Shown: positions 10,729 to 19,844, numbered from the stretch's first letter. The stretch is 64,000 nucleotides of DNA from Pseudomonas parasichuanensis (GCF_021601385.1 NZ_BQHO01000006.1:62001-126000), one strand, 5' to 3'. Numbers and translations: made by a program. Notes: generated by a model not told the origin, from the sequence alone.

Positions 10729-11576
10729 GCTGAATGTTCCTCCAACAATTCTCTAATGACCGCAATCAGATCGCTGGCCGCCAGGCCTCTTCCCTCAACC
10801 CCCAGGCGCTCGCCGGCACGGGCATGCAACCACACCCCCAGGCACGCTGCCTGCCAGGCGTCCAATTCTTGGGCCAGCAGCGCGGCCAGTACGCCCGTGA
10901 GCACATCACCCAGCCCTGCGCCGGCCATGGCCGGATGACCGTGATCGCACAACGCCAGCCGCCCGACAGGGTCAGCCACCAGGGTACCGGCGCCCTTGAG
11001 CACGCAGACACTGGCATATTTGCGCGCCAGCTTGCGCGCGGCACCAGGCCGGTCGGCTTGCACCGCTTCGGTGGAAATCCCCAGCAGGCGCGCCGCCTCC
11101 CCCGGGTGCGGGGTCAGCACGCTGCCACTGGGCAACGCCAGCGGCGAGCGCGCCAGCAGGTTGAGCGCATCGGCATCCCAGACTTGCGGCAGGTGCGCGT
11201 TGGCCACCGCCGACAACAGGCTGCGGCCCCAGGCCGCCTGCCCAAGCCCCGGCCCGACCACCAGCACCGAGGCACGCTCCAGCGGCCCCATCAGCTGATT
11301 GGCCGAGCTCACCCCCAGCCACATGACCTCGGGCAGGCGGGCCAGCCCGGCAGCGACATGTTCGGGGCGGGTGGCCACACTGACCAGGCCGGCACCACAG
11401 CGCAACGCCGCTTGCGCACTGAGCATCACCGCACCGCCTGTCCCCAAATCGCCACCGACCACCAGCACATGGCCGAAGTCCCCCTTGTGGGCATCGGCAG
11501 CACGCGGCGGCAGGCTGGCCAGGGTCAGTCGATTGAGCGGTTGCGGGGTATTACCGGGGTGTTTGGTCTGAGGCAT
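10716..11576 (-). CDS. nnrD: ADP-dependent NAD(P)H-hydrate dehydratase (stand-alone YjeF C-terminal domain)
   Basis: Repairs damaged hydrated NAD(P)H. The 286-residue protein carries only the ribokinase-like dehydratase domain: GDFGHVLVVGGDLGTGGA near the N-terminus, then LTPHPGEAARLL, VLKGAGTLVADP and AGAGLGDVLTG. The YjeF epimerase domain, which is fused in E. coli Nnr, is absent here. I chose ATG 11576 (MPQTKHPGN). A start at 11615 would extend the protein by 13 residues across most of the 50-base space that separates it from the divergent queG. It is the first gene of the tsaE-amiB-mutL chain. Confidence 0.9.
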   Translation of the reverse strand: MPQTKHPGNTPQPLNRLTLASLPPRAADAHKGDFGHVLVVGGDLGTGGAVMLSAQAALRCGAGLVSVATRPEHVAAGLARLPEVMWLGVSSANQLMGPLERASVLVVGPGLGQAAWGRSLLSAVANAHLPQVWDADALNLLARSPLALPSGSVLTPHPGEAARLLGISTEAVQADRPGAARKLARKYASVCVLKGAGTLVADPVGRLALCDHGHPAMAGAGLGDVLTGVLAALLAQELDAWQAACLGVWLHARAGERLGVEGRGLAASDLIAVIRELLEEHSACLA

Positions 11577-11626
11577 GGGGTCAAAGGCTCCGATGTCTGG
11601 CAGAATTATACGCACCTACACCCGTA

Positions 11627-12709
11627 ATGCCTTGCCCATCCATGCCCGCCACGCTTCCAGACATCAACACATTGGCCCAATCGATCAAGGATTGGGGCCA
11701 GGAACTCGGTTTTGCCCACGTCGGCATCGCCGGCGTGGACCTTGGCGAGCACGAACAGCACCTGCAGCGCTGGCTCGCGGCCGGCTACCAGGGCGAAATG
11801 GAATACATGGGCGAGCACGGCACCAAGCGTTCGCGCCCCGCCGAGCTGATCCCCGGCACCCTGCGGGTGATCTCGCTGCGTATGGACTACCTGCCGGGCG
11901 ACACGCAAATGGCCCAACGCCTGGCCCAGCCGGAAAAAGCCTATATCGCCCGCTACGCCCTGGGCCGCGACTACCACAAGCTGGTGCGCAAGCGCGTGCA
12001 GCACTTCGCCGACCGCATCCAGGAGGCCATCGGCCCGTTCGGCTACCGCGCCTTCGTCGACAGCGCCCCGGTGCTGGAGAAAGCCCTGGCGCAGGAGGCC
12101 GGCCTGGGCTGGATCGGCAAGAACACCTTGCTGCTCAACCGCAAGGCCGGCAGCTACTTCTTCCTCGCCGAGCTGTTCGTCGACCTGCCGCTGCCCATCG
12201 ACGGCGTGCAGGGCAGCGACCACTGTGGCCGTTGCCAGGCCTGCCTGGACATCTGCCCGACCCAGGCCTTCGTCGGCCCGTACCAGCTCGATGCCCGGCG
12301 CTGCATTTCGTACCTGACCATCGAGTTGCGCGACGCCATTCCGGTGGAGCTGCGCCCACTGATCGGCAATCGGGTGTTCGGCTGCGACGACTGCCAGCTG
12401 GTCTGCCCTTGGAACCGCTTCGCCAAGACCACCACCGAGGATGACTTCATGCCGCGGCGCGGCCTGGACAACGTCGAGTTGGCCGAGCTGTTCCTGTGGG
12501 ATGAAAAGCGCTTTCTCGGCAGCACCGAAGGCTCGCCGTTGCGGCGCGCGGGGTATGAGCGGTTTTCGCGCAACCTGGCGGTGGGGTTGGGCAATGCGCC
12601 TTCGACCATTGCGGTGCTGGAGGCGCTCAAGGCGCGGCGTAATGACCCATCAGAGCTGGTGCGTGAGCATGTCGAGTGGGCACTGGCGCAACACGCCTCC
12701 AGAGCCTGA
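11627..12709 (+). CDS. queG: Epoxyqueuosine reductase QueG
   Basis: Carries out the last step of queuosine synthesis in tRNA, reducing epoxyqueuosine with cobalamin and two 4Fe-4S clusters. The 360-residue protein has an N-terminal cobalamin-binding half (LGFAHVGIAG, KRSRPAELIPGTLRVI). It also has two cysteine-rich cluster motifs, CGRCQACLDICPTQAF and CDDCQLVCPWNRF, and C-terminal HEAT-like helices. The start may be ATG 11627 or ATG 11642 (MPATLPDINTLAQ). It is transcribed divergently from nnrD. A REP-type repeat follows the stop codon. Confidence 0.96.
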   Translation: MPCPSMPATLPDINTLAQSIKDWGQELGFAHVGIAGVDLGEHEQHLQRWLAAGYQGEMEYMGEHGTKRSRPAELIPGTLRVISLRMDYLPGDTQMAQRLAQPEKAYIARYALGRDYHKLVRKRVQHFADRIQEAIGPFGYRAFVDSAPVLEKALAQEAGLGWIGKNTLLLNRKAGSYFFLAELFVDLPLPIDGVQGSDHCGRCQACLDICPTQAFVGPYQLDARRCISYLTIELRDAIPVELRPLIGNRVFGCDDCQLVCPWNRFAKTTTEDDFMPRRGLDNVELAELFLWDEKRFLGSTEGSPLRRAGYERFSRNLAVGLGNAPSTIAVLEALKARRNDPSELVREHVEWALAQHASRA

Positions 12710-12719
12710 CGCTAGATGG

Positions 12720-12763
12720 CACGGGCTTCGCCCGTGTTCGCGGGCAAGCCCGCTCCCACAGGG
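12720..12763. repeat. Single REP-like element after queG
   Basis: A small hairpin cacgggc/gcccgtg is followed by ttcgcgggcaagcccgctcc, a half of the Pseudomonas REP pattern. It fills most of the 66 bases between the convergent queG and the TRIC-type channel gene and may help end both transcripts. Confidence 0.65.
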
Positions 12764-12775
12764 ACCGCGTACGAC

Positions 12776-13387
12776 TCACTGCTGGTCGTTGTAGTGGAAC
12801 TTGGGCATTTCCCAGTGGAAACGGATCGCCAGCAAGCGCACCAAAAACCCGCCAAACAGGGTCAGCAGCATCGCCTGCTCCGCCGGCACCTTGAAGTACA
12901 CGCAGCCCAGGTAGAACCATGCCGCCGCGAACGACACGCTGGCGTACAGTTCGCGCCGGAACACCAACGGGATGTCGTTGCAGAAGATATCCCGCAGGAT
13001 GCCGCCGAACACCCCGGTGATTACCCCGCTGATCGAGGCGACCAGGAAGCCCTGCCCCATCTCCAGCGCGGTCATGCAGCCGATCAAGGTGAACGCCACC
13101 AGCCCCAGGGCATCGAGCACCAGGAACAACGAGCGCAGATGGCGCATCAAGGGCGCGATGAAGATGGTCACCAGCGCGGCAAAGCTGGTGAGTACCAGGT
13201 ATTCCGGGTGCTTCACCCAGGTCAGCGGATAGTGCCCAAGCAGCACGTCACGCACCGAACCGCCACCCAGGGCGGTGACACAGGCGATCAGCACCACACC
13301 GAACCAGTCCATGCCGCGACGGCCAGCAGACAGGGCGCCAGTCATGGCTTCGGCGGTGATGGCGATGAGGTAGAGCATCAACAACAT
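12776..13387 (-). CDS. Trimeric intracellular cation channel (TRIC/YicG, UPF0126) family membrane protein
   Basis: A 203-residue inner-membrane protein with about seven predicted hydrophobic helices in two repeated halves. Each half contains the glycine-rich family signature: GGGSVRDVLLG and GGILRDIFCNDIP. Bacterial TRIC homologues conduct K+ or other monovalent cations; the physiological role is unproven. The start chosen is ATG 13387 (MLLMLYLIAITAEAMTG), which begins directly at the first helix. The longer reading frame to 13477 encodes a basic tail that runs into the orn terminator. It is convergent with queG. Confidence 0.87.
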   Translation of the reverse strand: MLLMLYLIAITAEAMTGALSAGRRGMDWFGVVLIACVTALGGGSVRDVLLGHYPLTWVKHPEYLVLTSFAALVTIFIAPLMRHLRSLFLVLDALGLVAFTLIGCMTALEMGQGFLVASISGVITGVFGGILRDIFCNDIPLVFRRELYASVSFAAAWFYLGCVYFKVPAEQAMLLTLFGGFLVRLLAIRFHWEMPKFHYNDQQ

Positions 13388-13440
13388 GGTGCAGGTCCGT
13401 GCGGGAAAGGCGCGCAGTCTACCCAGTCGCGCGGGGCACC

Positions 13441-13472
13441 AAAAGAGGGCGCGCCGACGATTGTCGGCGCGC
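13441..13472 (-). terminator. Terminator after orn
   Basis: Ten-base arms gcgcgccgac/gtcggcgcgc flank a GATT loop, followed on the minus strand by CCTCTTTTGG. It starts seven bases after the orn stop codon. Confidence 0.75.
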
Positions 13473-13479
13473 GGCAAGG

Positions 13480-14022
13480 TCAGACCTTGATGAAGTGCTC
13501 GCGGTAGTGACGCAGCTCGGCGATCGACTCACGAATGTCGTCCAGGGCCAGGTGGGTGCTGCCCTTCTTGAAGCTGTCACGCACGTTCGGCGCCCAGCGC
13601 GCGGCCAGCTCCTTGAGCGTCGAGACGTCGAGGTTGCGGTAGTGGAAGTAGTTTTCCAGGCCGCGCATGTGGCGGTACAGGAAGCGGCGATCCTGGCAGA
13701 TGCTGTTGCCGCAGATCGGCGACTTGCCCTTGGGCACCCACTGCTCGAGGAAGGCGATAGTCTGCGCCTCGGCCTCGGCCATGCTGATCGTGCTCTCGCG
13801 CACGCGCTGGGTCAGGCCCGAATTGCCGTGGGTGCGGGTGTTCCACTCGTCCATGCGTGCCAGCACTTCATCGCTGTGATGAATGGCGATCACCGGACCT
13901 TCGGCCAGGGTGTTCAGCTCGCTGTCGGTGACGATGGTGGCCATCTCGATGATGACGTCGCTGTCCGGATCCAGGCCGGTCATTTCCAGGTCGATCCAGA
14001 TCAGGTTCTGTGGGTTCTGCAT
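13480..14022 (-). CDS. orn: Oligoribonuclease
   Basis: A 180-residue DEDDh 3'-5' exoribonuclease that degrades short RNAs to mononucleotides. In pseudomonads it also clears pGpG, the product of c-di-GMP breakdown. Exonuclease motifs are present: [13 protein letters not shown] near residue 10, a central [20 protein letters not shown], and [10 protein letters not shown] near the end. The start [16 protein letters not shown] is preceded by GGAG. The extended frame to 14049 is not supported. It is divergent from rsgA, as in E. coli. Confidence 0.97.
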   Translation of the reverse strand: MQNPQNLIWIDLEMTGLDPDSDVIIEMATIVTDSELNTLAEGPVIAIHHSDEVLARMDEWNTRTHGNSGLTQRVRESTISMAEAEAQTIAFLEQWVPKGKSPICGNSICQDRRFLYRHMRGLENYFHYRNLDVSTLKELAARWAPNVRDSFKKGSTHLALDDIRESIAELRHYREHFIKV

Positions 14023-14130
14023 GAAAGTGCTCCTCGAATAGGCGCTCATATTAGCCCAGCCAGGCGGTGCGTGGGCGGGCCATGCTAAACTGCCGCGGTT
14101 TTCTCACTGCCTCGCCGATACGGAACCTTC

Positions 14131-15162
14131 ATGGCCAAACGCCAGCTCAACCGCCGCCAGAACTGGCGCATCGAAAAGATCCAGGGTGAACGCGCCGCCC
14201 GCGCCGCCAAACGCGAGCAGCACGTGCTGCAGGAGCTGGAGGGTGGCGACCTGGGGCCGGAGCAGCTGGGCCTGGTGATCGCCCACTTCGGTGTGCAGGT
14301 CGAAGTCGAAGCCCAGGACGGCGAGGCCGCCGGGCAGGTATTCCGCTGTCACCTGCGGGCCAACCTGCCGGCGCTGGTCACCGGCGATCGCGTGGTATGG
14401 CGCGCCGGCAACCAGGGCATCGGCGTGATCGTCGCCCAGATGCCACGCAGCACCGAGCTGTGCCGACCGAACAATCATGGCCAGCTCAAGCCGGTGGCGG
14501 CCAACGTCGACCTGATCGTCATCGTCTTCGCGCCGGCGCCGGAACCGCACCCCAACCTGATCGATCGCTACCTGGTGGCCGCCGAGCATGCCGGCATACG
14601 CCCGCTGCTGCTGCTCAACAAGGCCGACCTGATCAACGACGAGAACGCCCCGACGCTCAACGCCATGCTCGAGGTGTATCGCGGGCTCGGCTACCCGTTG
14701 CTGGAAGTGTCGGCCCACCAGGGCGATGGCATGCAGCGCCTGCAACAGACGCTGGATGGCCATATCAGTGTGTTCGTCGGCCAGTCGGGGGTGGGCAAGT
14801 CGTCGCTGGTCAACAGCCTGCTGCCAGACGCCGGCACCCGCGTTGGCGACCTGTCCGAGTGGTCCGGCCAGGGCACCCACACCACCACCACGGCGCGGCT
14901 CTATCACTTCCCCAACGGCGGCGACCTGATCGACTCCCCGGGTATCCGCGAGTTCGGCCTGGGCCATGTCAGCCGTGACGATGTGGAAGATGGCTTCATC
15001 GAGTTCCGCGAGCTGTTCGGCCATTGCCGCTTCCGCGACTGCAAGCACGACCGCGAACCGGGCTGTGCATTGCTCAAGGCACTGGACGAGGGCAGCGTGA
15101 CGCAGCAGCGGATGAACAGCTACCGCTCGATCATCGCCAGCCTGCCGCAAGACAGCTACTGA
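14131..15162 (+). CDS. rsgA: Small ribosomal subunit biogenesis GTPase RsgA
   Basis: A 343-residue circularly permuted GTPase that checks late 30S maturation. A basic N-terminal extension ([16 protein letters not shown]) precedes an OB-fold domain. The GTPase motifs come in permuted order: NKADL (G4), then [10 protein letters not shown] (G1), then DSPGIREFG (G3). A C-terminal zinc knuckle carries the Cys/His ligands in [16 protein letters not shown]. The start is ATG 14131. A REP pair follows the gene. Confidence 0.97.
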   Translation: MAKRQLNRRQNWRIEKIQGERAARAAKREQHVLQELEGGDLGPEQLGLVIAHFGVQVEVEAQDGEAAGQVFRCHLRANLPALVTGDRVVWRAGNQGIGVIVAQMPRSTELCRPNNHGQLKPVAANVDLIVIVFAPAPEPHPNLIDRYLVAAEHAGIRPLLLLNKADLINDENAPTLNAMLEVYRGLGYPLLEVSAHQGDGMQRLQQTLDGHISVFVGQSGVGKSSLVNSLLPDAGTRVGDLSEWSGQGTHTTTTARLYHFPNGGDLIDSPGIREFGLGHVSRDDVEDGFIEFRELFGHCRFRDCKHDREPGCALLKALDEGSVTQQRMNSYRSIIASLPQDSY

Positions 15163-15228
15163 TCTTGCCGGGGCCGCGGTTCGCCGCTGCGACAAGCCTG
15201 CCCTCACTAAACAGGCTTGCACGTCCCG

Positions 15229-15350
15229 TGCAGGAGCGGCCTTGTGCCGCGAAAGGGCCGCAGCGCGGCCCCAGGATTTCAGCGTGAAAGCAGAAATCGC
15301 CGGGGCTGCTCTGCAGCCCTTTCGCGGCACAAGGCCGCTCCTACAGGGAT
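15229..15350. repeat. Inverted pair of REP elements between rsgA and motB
   Basis: The left copy begins caggagcggccttgtgccgc and the right copy ends as its mirror, gcggcacaaggccgctcc, with about 45 bases of less conserved sequence between. This is the pattern of Pseudomonas REP pairs. It lies between two convergent genes. A further small inverted repeat (caagcctg/caggcttg, 15193-15219) precedes it. Confidence 0.85.
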
Positions 15351-15386
15351 CGTGCAAACCAATAGCTGGAAGCCCCAAACCCTATA

Positions 15387-15426
15387 AAGCAAAACGCCCG
15401 TGGCTGCTGATGCAGGCACGGGCGTT
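15387..15426 (-). terminator. Terminator after motB
   Basis: Ten-base arms aacgcccgtg/cacgggcgtt are followed on the minus strand by TTTTGCTTT. It lies 24 bases downstream of the motB stop codon. Confidence 0.8.
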
Positions 15427-15449
15427 GTGTATTGCCAGCCAAAAACCGC

Positions 15450-16460
15450 TTACTGGTTCTTCTGCTCGTCCATCTTCAGTACACCGTCCTCGAAGATGTT
15501 CAGCTTTTGCCGCAACTCGCGAGGCTGCATCGGCTCTTGCGGTGCCGGGGCGGCAGCACCTGGCGCGCCCTGGGCCGGCGGTGTCGCCTGCGGCTGGGCC
15601 TCCGGTGCACCCTGCTCACCCTCGATGGTGCGCTGGGCCTTCTTGGTCAGGACGATGATGTCGATACGGCGGTTGACCGGGTTGAACGGGTTCTTGCGGT
15701 CGAACAGCGACGACGACGCATACCCCACCACCCGCGCCACCTGCTCATCCGGGTAACCACCCGCGACCAGCGCGCGACGTGCGGCGTTGGCACGGTTGGC
15801 CGACAGCTCCCAGTTGCCGTAGTCGCCGGTGCCGGAGTACGGCTTGGCATCGGTGTGGCCGCTGATGCTGATCTTGTTCGGCACCGCCTTGATGGTGTCG
15901 GCCATGGCCAGCAGGATGTCTTCGAAGTACGGCTGCAGGCGCGCGCTGCCAATGTCGAACATCGGCCGGTTCTCGGCGTCCATGATCTGGATGCGCAAGC
16001 CGTCCTGGGTGATCTCGAACAGGATCTGGTCCTTGAACTTCTGCAGCTGCGGGTTTTCCTCGACCTTGTTCTGCAGCTCCTGCAGCAGCAGCTCCAGGCG
16101 CTCGCGCTCGACCTGCTCGGCCATGGTCTCGACCTTGTCCTTGTCCAGCTGGATGCTGGTGTCAGGCGTCGGCTCGGACTTGGTCTCGGGGTTGATGGTC
16201 TTCTCGGGGGCCAGCTGTGGCGAGCCCCCCAGGTCGATGATGTAGGGCGTGCCGCTTTCGGAGAAGCCGATCGGGTCCTTGAAGTAGCCAGCAATGGCGA
16301 TTTTCTGCTCGGGCGTGGCGGTGGACAGCAGCCACAGCACGAGGAAGAACGCCATCATCGCCGTGGCGAAGTCGGCGAAGGCGATCTTCCAGGCGCCGCC
16401 ATGGTGGCCTCCACCGTAGCGCTTTACGCGCTTTATGATGATGGGCTGATTGTTTTCCAT
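15450..16460 (-). CDS. motB: Flagellar stator protein MotB
   Basis: A 336-residue stator subunit. The single membrane helix near residues 25-45 holds the proton-binding Asp30 in AFADFATAMM. A periplasmic linker leads to an OmpA-like peptidoglycan-binding domain (about 145-280) with ISGHTDAKPY and NRRIDIIV. The tail is rich in Pro, Ala and Gln. It forms the stator with MotA, whose gene ends three bases upstream. In Pseudomonas there is a second stator, MotCD. The position beside rsgA and the MENNQPIIIKRVKRYGGGHH start fit MotB of MotAB. Confidence 0.95.
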   Translation of the reverse strand: MENNQPIIIKRVKRYGGGHHGGAWKIAFADFATAMMAFFLVLWLLSTATPEQKIAIAGYFKDPIGFSESGTPYIIDLGGSPQLAPEKTINPETKSEPTPDTSIQLDKDKVETMAEQVERERLELLLQELQNKVEENPQLQKFKDQILFEITQDGLRIQIMDAENRPMFDIGSARLQPYFEDILLAMADTIKAVPNKISISGHTDAKPYSGTGDYGNWELSANRANAARRALVAGGYPDEQVARVVGYASSSLFDRKNPFNPVNRRIDIIVLTKKAQRTIEGEQGAPEAQPQATPPAQGAPGAAAPAPQEPMQPRELRQKLNIFEDGVLKMDEQKNQ

Positions 16461-16463
16461 GGC

Positions 16464-17315
16464 TTAACGACCGCGGACCGCTTGTTCCAGCTCGGCGAAG
16501 CTAGGACGGTGCTTGGGATACAGCACCTTGCGCCCGAATTCGACAGCCAGCGAAGGCGGCATGCCCGAGGCGGATGCGACCAGCGAGGCCTTGATCGACT
16601 CGTACAGGTTGAGCTCTTCCTTGGCATCGTGCTCCAGGCACTTGGCCAACGGGCCGAAGAAGCCATAGGCGGCCAGAATACCGAAGAAGGTACCCACCAG
16701 CGCCGCACCCACGTGCAGGCCGATCGACGCCTGGTCGCCCTCGCCCAGCGACGCCATGGTCACCACGATACCCAGTACTGCCGCGACGATACCGAAGCCG
16801 GGCATGCCGTCGGCGATGCCGTTCACCGCGTGGGACGGGTGCTCCAGCTCTTCCTTCATGCTCAGCAGTTCCATGTCGAACAGGCCTTCGAGCTCGTGGG
16901 GAGCCATGTTGCCGGTGGACATGATGCGCAGGTAGTCGCAGATGTAGGCGGTCATGCGCTCATCGCCCAGTACGGCAGGGTACTTGGCGAAGATCGGGCT
17001 GGCGGCGGCGTCTTCGATGTCGCCTTCGATGGCCATCATGCCTTCGCGACGGCTCTTGTTGAGGATCTCGTATACCAGGCCCAGTACTTCCAGGTAGAAC
17101 GTATGGGTGAAGCGGCTGCCGAACATCTTCAGCGACTTCTTGACCACATGCATGGTCATGTAGCCAGGGTTCGCCTGAAGGAACGCACCGAACGCGGCGC
17201 CGCCGATGATCAGCACTTCGAACGGCTGAATCAGCGCCGCGATCTTGCCGTGGGAAAGCACGTAGCCGCCGAGCACGCTCGCGAATACGACGATGATGCC
17301 GATAATTTTAGCCAT
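16464..17315 (-). CDS. motA: Flagellar stator protein MotA
   Basis: A 283-residue inner-membrane protein with four hydrophobic helices: two near the N-terminus (IGIIVVFASVLGGYVL and the LIIGGAAFGAFL region) and two near residues 170-225. A cytoplasmic loop between them contacts the rotor protein FliG. Together with MotB it conducts protons and drives flagellar rotation. ATG start MAKIIGIIVV. A good FliA (sigma-28) promoter match lies 65 bases upstream, which fits late flagellar gene control. motB follows after three bases. Confidence 0.96.
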   Translation of the reverse strand: MAKIIGIIVVFASVLGGYVLSHGKIAALIQPFEVLIIGGAAFGAFLQANPGYMTMHVVKKSLKMFGSRFTHTFYLEVLGLVYEILNKSRREGMMAIEGDIEDAAASPIFAKYPAVLGDERMTAYICDYLRIMSTGNMAPHELEGLFDMELLSMKEELEHPSHAVNGIADGMPGFGIVAAVLGIVVTMASLGEGDQASIGLHVGAALVGTFFGILAAYGFFGPLAKCLEHDAKEELNLYESIKASLVASASGMPPSLAVEFGRKVLYPKHRPSFAELEQAVRGR

Positions 17316-17379
17316 AGGTTCAAAGCACTTGCTGTCGTGGTCAGGGTCGGGGACGGGAGCTTTAAAACTCTTCTTCTAC

Positions 17380-17406
17380 TTATCGGCAGAACTGCGCCAG
17401 ACTATA
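17380..17406 (-). promoter_or_regulatory. Probable FliA (sigma-28) promoter for motAB
   Basis: Reading the minus strand, TATAGTCT, 11 bases, then GCCGATAA. This matches the sigma-28 pattern TAAAGTTT-N11-GCCGATAA at 6 of 8 and 8 of 8 positions. It lies 65 bases upstream of the motA start codon. Confidence 0.8.
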
Positions 17407-17445
17407 GCCACTCATCGCGAAAAGCCAGTTCGGACTGATGTCAAA

Positions 17446-18981
17446 ATGCCAATTGAAACCAAGGTGCCAAGTAAGGCTCCCGCGACGCTAGAGGCCTGGG
17501 TAAAGCTGCTCGAAGGGGTGCGTTTGCCGGTCCCGAAAGAGAGCCACGACCAGGTGGTCAAGGCCATCAACGACAGCCGCCGCTCGTTGCGCGAAATCGC
17601 CGAACTGTTGCAGGACAGCCCTGCGTTGGTGCTGTGCGTGATGCGCGAGGCCAACCATCCAACCAGCCTCAGCCAGGCCGAGCCCGCCGAAAGCCTGGAG
17701 GTCGCCCTGAATCGCCTGGGCCTTGAACGCACCAGTCAGTTGCTGGCACGCCTGCCCACCCTGCCCGGCGACGACATCCCGCCGGTGCTGCGCCAGTTCC
17801 TGCTGATCAGCCAGCATGCTGCGCAACAAGCCAACGGCCTGTTCGCCAGCCGCCTGGCGCGACTTTGGCAGGATATCCACTGGGGCAGCCTGCTGTTCCT
17901 CTCGCCCCTGTGGCCGCTGGCCCTGGCCTACCCGAAACTGCTGGACACCTGGGAGCTGCGGGTTATCTACAAGGGCGAGGACGCCGCCGAAGTCGAACAG
18001 GAACTGTTCGGCGTGCGCATCATGTCGCTGTGCCGGGCCGTGGCCGAGCACTGGCGCCTGCCTGGCTGGGTTACGCAGGGTTATCGACTGCTGATCGACG
18101 AGCGCGAGCAACTGGCCCAGGTGCTGGCCATCGCCCGCGAACCCGAGCCCCTGGCGCAACAGCAGCGCCTGGACGAGGAGCCGGCCTTGCGCCGCTGGTT
18201 CAACCAGCCGCCCAACACCGTATTGCTCGCCAATGGCCTGGCACTGGCGGCCCAGGTTGGCTGGGACAACCCGCACCTGCTGCGCTGGCAACTGCTGACC
18301 GCACTGTACCTGCAGACCTCGCTGGAAGATGTGCAGCAGCAGGTCCACCAACAGGCTGCGGCCAGCGCTCGACACCATGCGCGCCACGCCCTGTTCCACC
18401 CGGCCGAGGCGCTGATCTGGCCCTGGCACCAGCGCCGTCCGCATCCGGATATGCTCACCCCGCCGCCGCCCAGCGCCGAAGCGCTGGGGCACTGGCGCAA
18501 GCTGTGCCAGGAACTGCTGGCCCAGCCGAGCCCGTTCTCCAACACCGTGCACCTGGCCACGCAAGCGCGCGAGGCGCTGCTGGCGTGCGGCATGCAGCGT
18601 GTCATGCTGCTGAGCCTGGACAAGGCCAGCGACTACCTGCGCGTGCAGCAGACCGCCGGCCTGCCCAGGGAGGCTGATGCCATGGCACTGGCGATCCCAC
18701 AGAACAAACTGCTGCAAAAGCTGATGAGCAAAGCCGGGCAACTACGCCTGACGCCCGACAACCACGCCCAGTTCGCCGCACTGCTGCCGGCGCCGCTGCG
18801 GGCATTCTTCCGCAGCGAGCACCTGCTGCTGCGCTCGCTGGCCGTCGGCGAGCAGGTGCTGATGCTGGCGGTGGTCGACCAGGGCGGCAAGCCGCTGGCC
18901 GATGTCAGCGTGCAGGCCTTCGGCAAGACCGCGCAATGCATCGAGCGGGCACTGGCCCTGTTTGCCAACCGCAACGCCTGA
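17446..18981 (+). CDS. HDOD domain protein of unknown function
   Basis: A soluble protein of 511 residues. The N-terminal part (about residues 15-250) resembles an HDOD domain, a signalling module related to HD phosphohydrolases but without their metal-binding His-Asp pair. The C-terminal 150 residues (from about 365) look GAF-like by pattern (VMLLSLDKASDYLRVQQTAG); this is inference. The start MPIETKVPSKAPATL has no strong ribosome site. Earlier in-frame starts would run back across the motA promoter. It is divergent from motAB, 130 bases apart, so a motility or signalling role is possible but not shown by the sequence. Confidence 0.8.
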   Translation: MPIETKVPSKAPATLEAWVKLLEGVRLPVPKESHDQVVKAINDSRRSLREIAELLQDSPALVLCVMREANHPTSLSQAEPAESLEVALNRLGLERTSQLLARLPTLPGDDIPPVLRQFLLISQHAAQQANGLFASRLARLWQDIHWGSLLFLSPLWPLALAYPKLLDTWELRVIYKGEDAAEVEQELFGVRIMSLCRAVAEHWRLPGWVTQGYRLLIDEREQLAQVLAIAREPEPLAQQQRLDEEPALRRWFNQPPNTVLLANGLALAAQVGWDNPHLLRWQLLTALYLQTSLEDVQQQVHQQAAASARHHARHALFHPAEALIWPWHQRRPHPDMLTPPPPSAEALGHWRKLCQELLAQPSPFSNTVHLATQAREALLACGMQRVMLLSLDKASDYLRVQQTAGLPREADAMALAIPQNKLLQKLMSKAGQLRLTPDNHAQFAALLPAPLRAFFRSEHLLLRSLAVGEQVLMLAVVDQGGKPLADVSVQAFGKTAQCIERALALFANRNA

Positions 18982-19025
18982 GCCTTGCGCTACAATCGCT
19001 GCTCTTTCCACCCTGGAGACCGTGG

Positions 19026-19835
19026 ATGACTGATTTTTCCGGCTTGCCCCTGGTGATCGAAGCCGAGGACCTGCTACCGCGCCTGGCTTCGCCACAGCTG
19101 ATCCTGGTCGACCTGAGCAGTGCCAATCGCTACGTCAGCGGGCACATCCCAGGGGCCCGCTTCGTCGAGGGCAAGCGCACCCAGCTGGGTCAGCCACCCG
19201 CCCCCGGGCTGCTGCCCGCACTGGGCGACCTGGAGAAACTGTTCAGCGAGCTCGGCCACCATAAAGATGCCGTCTATGTGGTCTACGACGACGAAGGTGG
19301 CGGCTGGGCCGGGCGTTTCATCTGGCTGCTCGACGTGATCGGCCACCCGCACTACCACTACCTCAACGGCGGTATCCAGGCCTGGCCGGCAGACAAACTG
19401 TCCACCGAGGTGCCGGCACCTGTCGCCACCCCAGTGCGCCTGCAATTGCACAGCGAGCCGACCGCCACCCGCGAATACCTGCAAAGCCGCCTGGGCGCCG
19501 ACGACCTGGTGGTCTGGGACGCCCGTGGCCCGCAGGAGTTCAACGGCGAAAAAGTCCTGGCCGCCAAGGGCGGCCACATCCCCGGCGCGATCAACTTCGA
19601 GTGGACCGCCGGCATGGACCTGAACGACCACCTGCGCATCCGCAAGGACATCGCGCATGTGCTCGAACAACTGGGCATCACCCCGGACAAGGAAGTGATC
19701 ACCCACTGCCAGACCCACCGCCGCTCCGGTTTCACCTACCTGGTGGCCAAGGCCCTCGGTTACCCACGCATCAAGGCTTACGCCGGCTCGTGGAGCGAAT
19801 GGGGCAACCACCCCGACACGCCCGTAGAAGTTTAA
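19026..19835 (+). CDS. Double-rhodanese sulfurtransferase
   Basis: A 269-residue cytosolic protein with two rhodanese domains. The C-terminal domain carries the active-site loop HCQTHRRSG with the catalytic Cys at residue 228. In the N-terminal domain the equivalent position is Asp (VYDDEGGGW), so that half should be catalytically silent, as is common in two-domain sulfurtransferases. Likely substrate is thiosulfate or 3-mercaptopyruvate, which the loop alone does not settle. It ends nine bases before psd, with which it is probably co-transcribed. A short upstream GGAG and ATG 19026 mark the start. Confidence 0.9.
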   Translation: MTDFSGLPLVIEAEDLLPRLASPQLILVDLSSANRYVSGHIPGARFVEGKRTQLGQPPAPGLLPALGDLEKLFSELGHHKDAVYVVYDDEGGGWAGRFIWLLDVIGHPHYHYLNGGIQAWPADKLSTEVPAPVATPVRLQLHSEPTATREYLQSRLGADDLVVWDARGPQEFNGEKVLAAKGGHIPGAINFEWTAGMDLNDHLRIRKDIAHVLEQLGITPDKEVITHCQTHRRSGFTYLVAKALGYPRIKAYAGSWSEWGNHPDTPVEV

Positions 19836-19844
19836 GGACGCTCA

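Noticed and set aside
16464-17315. MotC rather than MotA
   Set aside because: Partner MotB sequence, position beside rsgA and the FliA promoter fit the MotAB pair. Pseudomonas motCD lies in a flagellar/chemotaxis cluster instead.
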